A DNA stretch of 38,804 nt from Propionispora hippei DSM 15287. GTDB taxonomy: Bacteria > Bacillota > Negativicutes > Propionisporales > Propionisporaceae. The position numbers and the translations under genes were made by a program. This document shows positions 34,869 through 38,804 of the stretch, piece by piece. The stretch lies in NCBI RefSeq assembly GCF_900141835.1, contig NZ_FQZD01000035.1, positions 1 to 38,804 of the forward strand, written 5' to 3'. Each line of letters starts with the position of its first letter. Positions within the stretch are counted from its first letter, which is position 1. The notes beneath the pieces were generated by a model. It made no database searches, was not told the origin of the DNA, and was given only the letters and a program-made list of their open reading frames with translations.

Positions 34869-35181
34869 ATGCTACTTAAAACCGCCATGCTTGCCTACTG
34901 TTTGATTTTTACCTCTAGGTTAATTGGTAGATTTTATAACTTTTCCCCCGGCGAAACGACTAAGAATTAGATTATCACCTTTACCATTTTTAGTTTTCCA
35001 TTTTAAAAACAAGGAATTTTATGCCAAATTAAGACAAAATTTATCAGGAATCCTCTTGTTTAGGAGCAAGGCAGTTTATATTCTAATGATTTTCCAATAG
35101 TAAAATACAGAAGGCGCTTATGAATCAAACAATTTCGCTTTTTTGTACCCAACTTTATACTAAAGTCAACATAGCGTAAAG
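34869..35181. other. Intergenic region, no gene seen
   Basis: A+T-rich sequence between the DUF6680-like gene and the tRNA-Leu terminator. No reading frame with a ribosome binding site, no tRNA and no clear repeat. Confidence 0.5.
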
Positions 35182-35221
35182 AAAAACAAGCCTTCTACAA
35201 TGCTGTAGAAGGCTTGTTTTT
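35182..35221 (-). terminator. Terminator of tRNA-Leu (CAA)
   Basis: Perfect 18-bp stem AAAAACAAGCCTTCTACA / TGTAGAAGGCTTGTTTTT with a 4-nt loop. Confidence 0.88.
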
Positions 35222-35233
35222 ACTAGGTTTTTC

Positions 35234-35321
35234 TGGTGCCGAAGGCCGGACTCGAACCGGCACGTAGGGCTACTACGCTTGATTTTGAGTCAAGTGCGTC
35301 TGCCAATTCCGCCACTTCGGC
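35234..35321 (-). tRNA. tRNA-Leu (CAA)
   Basis: Class II tRNA; acceptor GCCGAAG / CTTCGGC, anticodon loop CTCAAAA (CAA), encoded CCA. Confidence 0.95.
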
Positions 35322-35353
35322 ATAAGCAAGATTACTTCCTTAGTACAGTAAAT

Positions 35354-35382
35354 ATATTATCATTGAGCTAAAAGATTGTCAA
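35354..35382 (-). promoter_or_regulatory. Promoter of tRNA-Leu (CAA)
   Basis: Minus-strand TTGACA, 17-bp spacer, TAATAT. Confidence 0.8.
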
Positions 35383-35484
35383 GCTCCTCAATAATGTATT
35401 TTTTCTTTTATGTTAATTAATGTATATCCGGAATCAGACTTGGAAATACTAAAATCGAAACACTATTTACCGGAGGTCAAACTC

Positions 35485-36171
35485 GTGAAAAAACACTTAT
35501 ATATTAGCAGTATTATATTCTTCTTTCTAATTGCCTTACATTCTAATGTTTGCACCGCAGCAGTCATTCCTATTGACCATATGCGAGTATCTAAAAGCAT
35601 AGTTGCTCTAACAATAGAAGGGGGAGATAATGCCGAAAAGCTGAATCAAATTCTCGATTTTTGCCAACAGGAAAATATCCGACTTAGCTTCTTTTACCCT
35701 TCACAAATTATTGATCAAAATAAAACATTGATCAAAAAGGCTGTCAAACAAGGGCATGAATTTGGGATTTACGGAGTAAAGCGGCAATACTGGGGTGAAT
35801 TGCGAGAAGAAGATATACATAAAGAATTAGTTATTGCCGACACCACGTTACGCCAAGTGGCCGGAAAATCATCGCTCATGAAACCACCCTGTCATTATTA
35901 TGGAAATACGGTTTTAGAAGCGGTAAACGCGTATAATCCTGAATTGAGAATAATCCGCGGGATCAACGAAGCAGGCTGGCCGGCAGAGGTAAAGAATTCT
36001 CCTTCAGGAATCATGCAACACATTGTTTCAGGCGACATCATTAACGTTACAATAACCACGGATCAATCGCTGGCAGCAATGAAACAACTGACAAAAGAAT
36101 TAAAAAATCAAGGCTTTCAAATTGTGACTGTTTCTCATTTATTCTCCTTTGTTAAGGAAAAGAGTTCTTAA
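35485..36171 (+). CDS. Exported NodB-like (polysaccharide deacetylase fold) protein, probably inactive
   Basis: A 228-residue protein with a signal peptide (about residues 1-24, cut near CTAA). The body follows the NodB pattern: VALTIEGGD in place of VALTFDDGP, then NIRLSFFYPSQI, IKKAVKQGHEFGIYGVKRQY, LMKPPCHYYGN and SGDIINVTI. The metal-binding Asp pair of motif 1 and the HxxxH of motif 2 are absent, so deacetylase activity is unlikely; binding or a structural role is possible. The start is GTG, with GGAGG 8 nt upstream; an ATG at 35410 would add 25 residues ahead of the signal peptide. Confidence 0.72.
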   Translation: MKKHLYISSIIFFFLIALHSNVCTAAVIPIDHMRVSKSIVALTIEGGDNAEKLNQILDFCQQENIRLSFFYPSQIIDQNKTLIKKAVKQGHEFGIYGVKRQYWGELREEDIHKELVIADTTLRQVAGKSSLMKPPCHYYGNTVLEAVNAYNPELRIIRGINEAGWPAEVKNSPSGIMQHIVSGDIINVTITTDQSLAAMKQLTKELKNQGFQIVTVSHLFSFVKEKSS

Positions 36172-36216
36172 CGTTTACGGTTATGCTAGGGGTTCGGCAA
36201 TTTGCAATTATTTATA

Positions 36217-36245
36217 TTGACAAGTTTACTTAAAAAGATTATACT
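36217..36245 (+). promoter_or_regulatory. Promoter of tRNA-Arg
   Basis: TTGACA, 17-bp spacer, TATACT, 19 bp before the tRNA. Confidence 0.85.
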
Positions 36246-36264
36246 ACACAAGTAGCTGATTACT

Positions 36265-36341
36265 GACTCCGTAGCTCAGCTGGATAGAGCGTTTGACTAC
36301 GAATCAAAAGGTCGCAGGTTCGAATCCTGCCGGGGTCGCCA
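36265..36341 (+). tRNA. tRNA-Arg (ACG)
   Basis: Acceptor GACTCCG / CGGGGTC, anticodon loop CTACGAA (ACG, read as ICG after deamination), encoded CCA. The only plus-strand tRNA of the window. Confidence 0.95.
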
Positions 36342-36351
36342 TAGGATTATT

Positions 36352-36381
36352 AAGAGCTTTACGAAATGTCGTAAAGCTCTT
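36352..36381 (+). terminator. Terminator of tRNA-Arg
   Basis: Perfect 13-bp stem AAGAGCTTTACGA / TCGTAAAGCTCTT with a 4-nt loop and T-run. Confidence 0.88.
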
Positions 36382-36519
36382 TTTTGTTATTCATACATAT
36401 TCTTGCAAGATTAGAAAAATGGCTGGCGGGAAAACTTTTATAATCAACTATTTAGCACTAGTATCTCGAATCACTTAAAGTTAGGATAGGATTGTAAAGA
36501 TTTTTCTTTCAGAAACTGG

Positions 36520-36552
36520 AGCCTTACATACCGGACGAACATATGTAAGGCT
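36520..36552. repeat. 11-bp inverted repeat upstream of the zinc-ribbon gene
   Basis: AGCCTTACATA / TATGTAAGGCT with an 11-nt spacer and no T-run behind it. It lies about 70 bp before the gene at 36624 and may be an operator or leader hairpin. Confidence 0.45.
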
Positions 36553-36623
36553 TCGGCAACAAAGGGGACGGAAAAAGATTATTGTATTTAGGTGATACAA
36601 GGTACTAAAAGGAGGCTTTGTGT

Positions 36624-36848
36624 ATGAAGTGCCCTGTTTGTGGTACAGTCAGTTACTTCGAATTTTCTGTTTGCCCATGCTGTGGTCATAGCTTTGCCCT
36701 TGACCCGGAACAACCTTTACCCAACTGGCGCAAGTTGCCAGGATTTCGTACGCAGACTCCCTGGAAAATGCTGCTTGCTTCCTTTGTCTATATTATCCTA
36801 TTATTAGCTATACTGGCTTCGTCGTTTCTTATACTAAGCCCGGGCTAA
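36624..36848 (+). CDS. Zinc-ribbon protein with C-terminal membrane anchor
   Basis: A 74-residue protein. Two knuckles (CPVC at residues 3-6 and CPCCGHSF) form a zinc ribbon. A Pro-rich linker (LPNWRKLPGFRTQTPW) leads to one membrane helix (LLASFVYIILLLAILASSFL). It has a strong GGAGG 8 nt before the ATG; a TTG two codons earlier is less likely. Same general design as the protein at 354-716. Function unknown. It converges with dinB. Confidence 0.78.
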   Translation: MKCPVCGTVSYFEFSVCPCCGHSFALDPEQPLPNWRKLPGFRTQTPWKMLLASFVYIILLLAILASSFLILSPG

Positions 36849-36858
36849 GCTTCAAACC

Positions 36859-38010
36859 CTAAAGCAGCCGGCCCCGTTTTACAATCTCCGTCCCGAACCG
36901 TTCCTTCAATTCATCCATGGTAGAAGCTATTTTTTCACGTTTTTCCGTAACTTCATTAAACAGGCATAGCTGGGTTGACCGCTGGCTGAAATTGGACACG
37001 GACACGCCCAGAAGGCGTATCCCTTCCTTAACAATAATTTTGTCCATTAATTGTAATGCAACCTCATAGATAACTTCATCCAAAGATACCGGGTCTTGTA
37101 ACGTTATACTACGGGTAATGGTACGAAAAGAAGAAAACCGAACCTTTAAGGTAATTGTTTTACCGGCTAAGCCCTCTTTTCTAACCCGCCATCCGACTCG
37201 TTCCGCCAAATCGAGCAGCTTTGTCCTAATCTCGTCAGGTTGTTCAATATCCGTTTCAAAAGTATCTTCATTTCCTATCGACTTTGCCTCACGGTCAGGT
37301 ATAACCGGCCGTTCATCCCGGCCCCATGCTAAATTGTATAGCTCTATCGCAGCTTTACCCAGAGTGCGTTCCAGCGTATAGGGATCAATTTTTCTTAATT
37401 TACCCACCGAGTCGACTTGAAGAAGCCTCAGCTTTTTTTCAGTAACCTCCCCTACGCCCCATAGCCGGCTTACCGGCAACGGTGCAAGAAACTCCAGTTC
37501 TTCTCCCGGGCGAATGATCACCAGCCCATCAGGCTTCCGGTGAGCTGATGCCAATTTGGCCAAAAATTTGTTGACAGCGACACCGACCGATACGATCAGT
37601 CCCAACTCGGCATACACCCTGCTTTTGATTTGCCGGGCAATATGCACGACATCCCCATGTAGTAATTCCATACCGGTAACATCTAAAAAAGCTTCATCCA
37701 AGGCCAGTGTTTCAATCCGTGGTGAAAAATCCGCGAAAATATGAACAATCTGAGCCGAAATTTCAGCGTATTTACTAATTTGGGGAACGACGTAAATTCC
37801 CTGCGGACAACGTCGTTTGGCCTCCATGACAGACATAGCCGAGTGTACGCCATATTGCCTTGCTTCATAGGAAGCAGCCGCTACAACACCACGATTGCTT
37901 TTCCCGCCCACAATAACCGGCTTTCCCTGATATTCAGGGTGATCCCTCTGTTCAACCGAAGCATAAAAAGCGTCCATATCAGCATGAATAATCCAGCGTT
38001 GCTGCGTCAT
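36859..38010 (-). CDS. dinB: DNA polymerase IV (Y-family translesion polymerase)
   Basis: A 383-residue Y-family polymerase for bypass of DNA damage. Palm residues are D11 in HADMDAFYASVEQ and D105/E106 in LALDEAFLDVTG. VSVGVAVNKFLAKLASAHRK and the helix-hairpin region LWGVGEVTEKKL follow, then the little-finger domain. QLCLF near the C-terminus is the beta-clamp binding motif. A LexA box lies 19 bp upstream, so SOS induction is expected. Ribosome binding site GAGGAG precedes the ATG. Confidence 0.95.
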   Translation of the reverse strand: MTQQRWIIHADMDAFYASVEQRDHPEYQGKPVIVGGKSNRGVVAAASYEARQYGVHSAMSVMEAKRRCPQGIYVVPQISKYAEISAQIVHIFADFSPRIETLALDEAFLDVTGMELLHGDVVHIARQIKSRVYAELGLIVSVGVAVNKFLAKLASAHRKPDGLVIIRPGEELEFLAPLPVSRLWGVGEVTEKKLRLLQVDSVGKLRKIDPYTLERTLGKAAIELYNLAWGRDERPVIPDREAKSIGNEDTFETDIEQPDEIRTKLLDLAERVGWRVRKEGLAGKTITLKVRFSSFRTITRSITLQDPVSLDEVIYEVALQLMDKIIVKEGIRLLGVSVSNFSQRSTQLCLFNEVTEKREKIASTMDELKERFGTEIVKRGRLL

Positions 38011-38028
38011 GTTCCATCACTCCTCTCA

Positions 38029-38042
38029 AGAACATACGTTCG
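38029..38042 (-). promoter_or_regulatory. LexA (DinR) operator of dinB
   Basis: Minus-strand CGAACGTATGTTCT fits the Firmicute LexA consensus CGAACRNRYGTTYC at all but the last position. Confidence 0.8.
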
Positions 38043-38112
38043 CATTTTATTATAAGACAATCCTGGCAGTCTGTCAAAGAACTTCTGTTTTATTTAGCTA
38101 CCAAATAACAAA

Positions 38113-38142
38113 ACTGACGCCGGCTGCGAGAGCAACGTCAGT
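38113..38142 (-). terminator. Terminator after the hypothetical gene at 38202
   Basis: ACTGACG / CGTCAGT with an inner TTGC / GCAG pairing, followed by TTTTGTTATTT on the minus strand. Confidence 0.7.
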
Positions 38143-38201
38143 CCACACCAGGCAAATAAAAGAACGATAAGTTTCTTAATTGCTATAAATTCCAAGAATG
38201 T

Positions 38202-38477
38202 TTATTCACGCTTTATAGCTGCAGATTTCTTAGAAAAAAGCTCCAGCATCTCCTCATCGGTGCATTGCGCATATAGCTGGCAATAGCGAACAATCTTTCC
38301 AGCTACCGGTTCTTCAATGATATCCCGCTCATACTTATCTTTATATTGGGCATTCCAAAATTCATACCGTACCCCAACCAGTTCAAGTCCCGGTTCAAAA
38401 CCTGTCTCATATTGAATAACCCGTTTTACCAAGAAAAGATTATCATTTTCGGCTAAGATATATTTATCTTGTTTCAT
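38202..38477 (-). CDS. Hypothetical protein (91 aa)
   Basis: Starts MKQDKYILAENDNLFLVKRV, charged and soluble, with ELVGVRYEFWNAQYKDKYER in the middle and a Lys-rich end. No family is recognised. No ribosome binding site is visible before this ATG or before the in-frame alternatives at 38489 (ATG) and 38549 (TTG). The upstream DNA belongs to an IS110-type element, so an insertion may have removed the original expression signals. Confidence 0.5.
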   Translation of the reverse strand: MKQDKYILAENDNLFLVKRVIQYETGFEPGLELVGVRYEFWNAQYKDKYERDIIEEPVAGKIVRYCQLYAQCTDEEMLELFSKKSAAIKRE

Positions 38478-38579
38478 TAGAACAACCATGACAAAAAGGA
38501 GTAAGTCACAGGAGAATCGATGAAAACAAGTCGGACATGGTATACTCAAAGGAGCAGGAATAGATCGAGGGACGGTTTG

Positions 38580-38708
38580 GAGATAACTCCGCTTTTAGAA
38601 CATGATCAGATTGTCTTAGAGTACAGAGAATTGCTGATAAACAGCGAACAATAAACTTTAAAAAATCAGACAATCCATCCTGCTAATTACGTACGAGGGG
38701 TGGTTGTA
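38580..38708 (+). mobile_element. Left-end noncoding region of an IS110-family element (candidate bridge RNA)
   Basis: Noncoding DNA directly upstream of an IS110-type recombinase start. GATTGTCT (38609-38616) can pair with AGACAATC (38668-38675), enclosing about 50 nt that include a small GCTG / CAGC hairpin. In IS110-group elements this region encodes a structured bridge RNA. The outer boundary of the element is not determined. Confidence 0.45.
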
Positions 38709-38804
38709 GTGCAAGCCTTGTTACCCTGTTGTTGTGGAGTAGATGTCCATCGAGATGTTGTACAAGCTTGTATCTTAAAAGGGTTAAGCGATAACCCTGA
38801 AGTG
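38709..38804 (+). CDS. IS110-family transposase (recombinase), 5' part
   Basis: From a GTG with GAGGGG about 9 nt upstream, 32 codons are open to the window edge. CCCGVDVHRDVVQACILKG is the first RuvC-like (DEDD) motif of IS110 transposases, with the catalytic Asp in GVDVH. The rest of the gene, including the Tnp_20 serine domain, is outside the window. Confidence 0.8.
   Translation, partial: MQALLPCCCGVDVHRDVVQACILKGLSDNPEV

Overview
The window looks like a chromosomal segment of a spore-forming, diderm Firmicute of the Negativicutes (Sporomusaceae-like). I infer this from the combination of a Spo0E-type sporulation protein, Firmicute-style promoters and ribosome binding sites (GGAGG), PyrR-type attenuation and a Firmicute LexA box with a complete RND/adaptor/outer-membrane efflux set, which needs an outer membrane. 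The genus cannot be fixed from the sequence alone.

Layout. 1-350: frameshifted 5' end of an IS200/IS605 tnpA with its end hairpin. 354-4400 (minus): zinc-ribbon membrane protein, a 511-aa HTH protein, and a spo0E-like / paaK / ACT-domain cluster. 4604-5154: five tRNAs (Leu, Cys, Gly, Phe, Asp). 5251-6344 (minus): single-domain response regulator and an unknown protein with a duplicated domain. 6460-9144 (plus): SsuA/TauA/NrtA-type ABC importer behind a 13-bp inverted repeat. 9199-11936: secreted protein, zinc-finger-like protein and CAP-domain protein. 12197-12577: tRNAs Trp, Gly, Asp. 12641-22588 (minus): complete UMP operon pyrB-pyrC-carA-carB-pyrK-pyrD-pyrF-pyrE behind a leader that carries three PyrR-type binding loops and a consensus promoter. 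22617-24789: foldback element, very small genes, NlpC/P60 hydrolase and a Met/His-containing lipoprotein. 24914-30943 (minus): CusCBA-type heavy-metal efflux operon whose promoter carries four 11-bp direct repeats. 31134-31542: four tRNAs (Leu, Lys, Gln, His). 31669-32664 (minus): ClpP paralogue with an AraC-type DNA-binding protein. 32950-34868: a decayed region with a tRNA-Leu 3' half, a perfect 16-bp palindrome, a membrane protein and a DUF6680-like gene cut by an in-frame TGA. 35182-36848: tRNA-Leu, an inactive-looking NodB-type protein, tRNA-Arg and a zinc-ribbon membrane protein. 36859-38477 (minus): dinB under a LexA box and a hypothetical gene. 38580-38804: 5' end of an IS110-family element running off the window.

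How it fits together. The pyr operon encodes every step from bicarbonate, glutamine and aspartate to UMP, but pyrR and the uracil permease are not here, so its regulator must lie elsewhere. The metal-efflux operon appears to be switched by an OmpR/PhoB-family regulator whose gene is also absent. Five tRNA promoters are nearly ideal (TTGACA-like, 17 bp, TATAAT-like) and each tRNA unit ends in a strong hairpin. Signs of past mobile-element traffic cluster at both window ends and around 33-34.5 kb.
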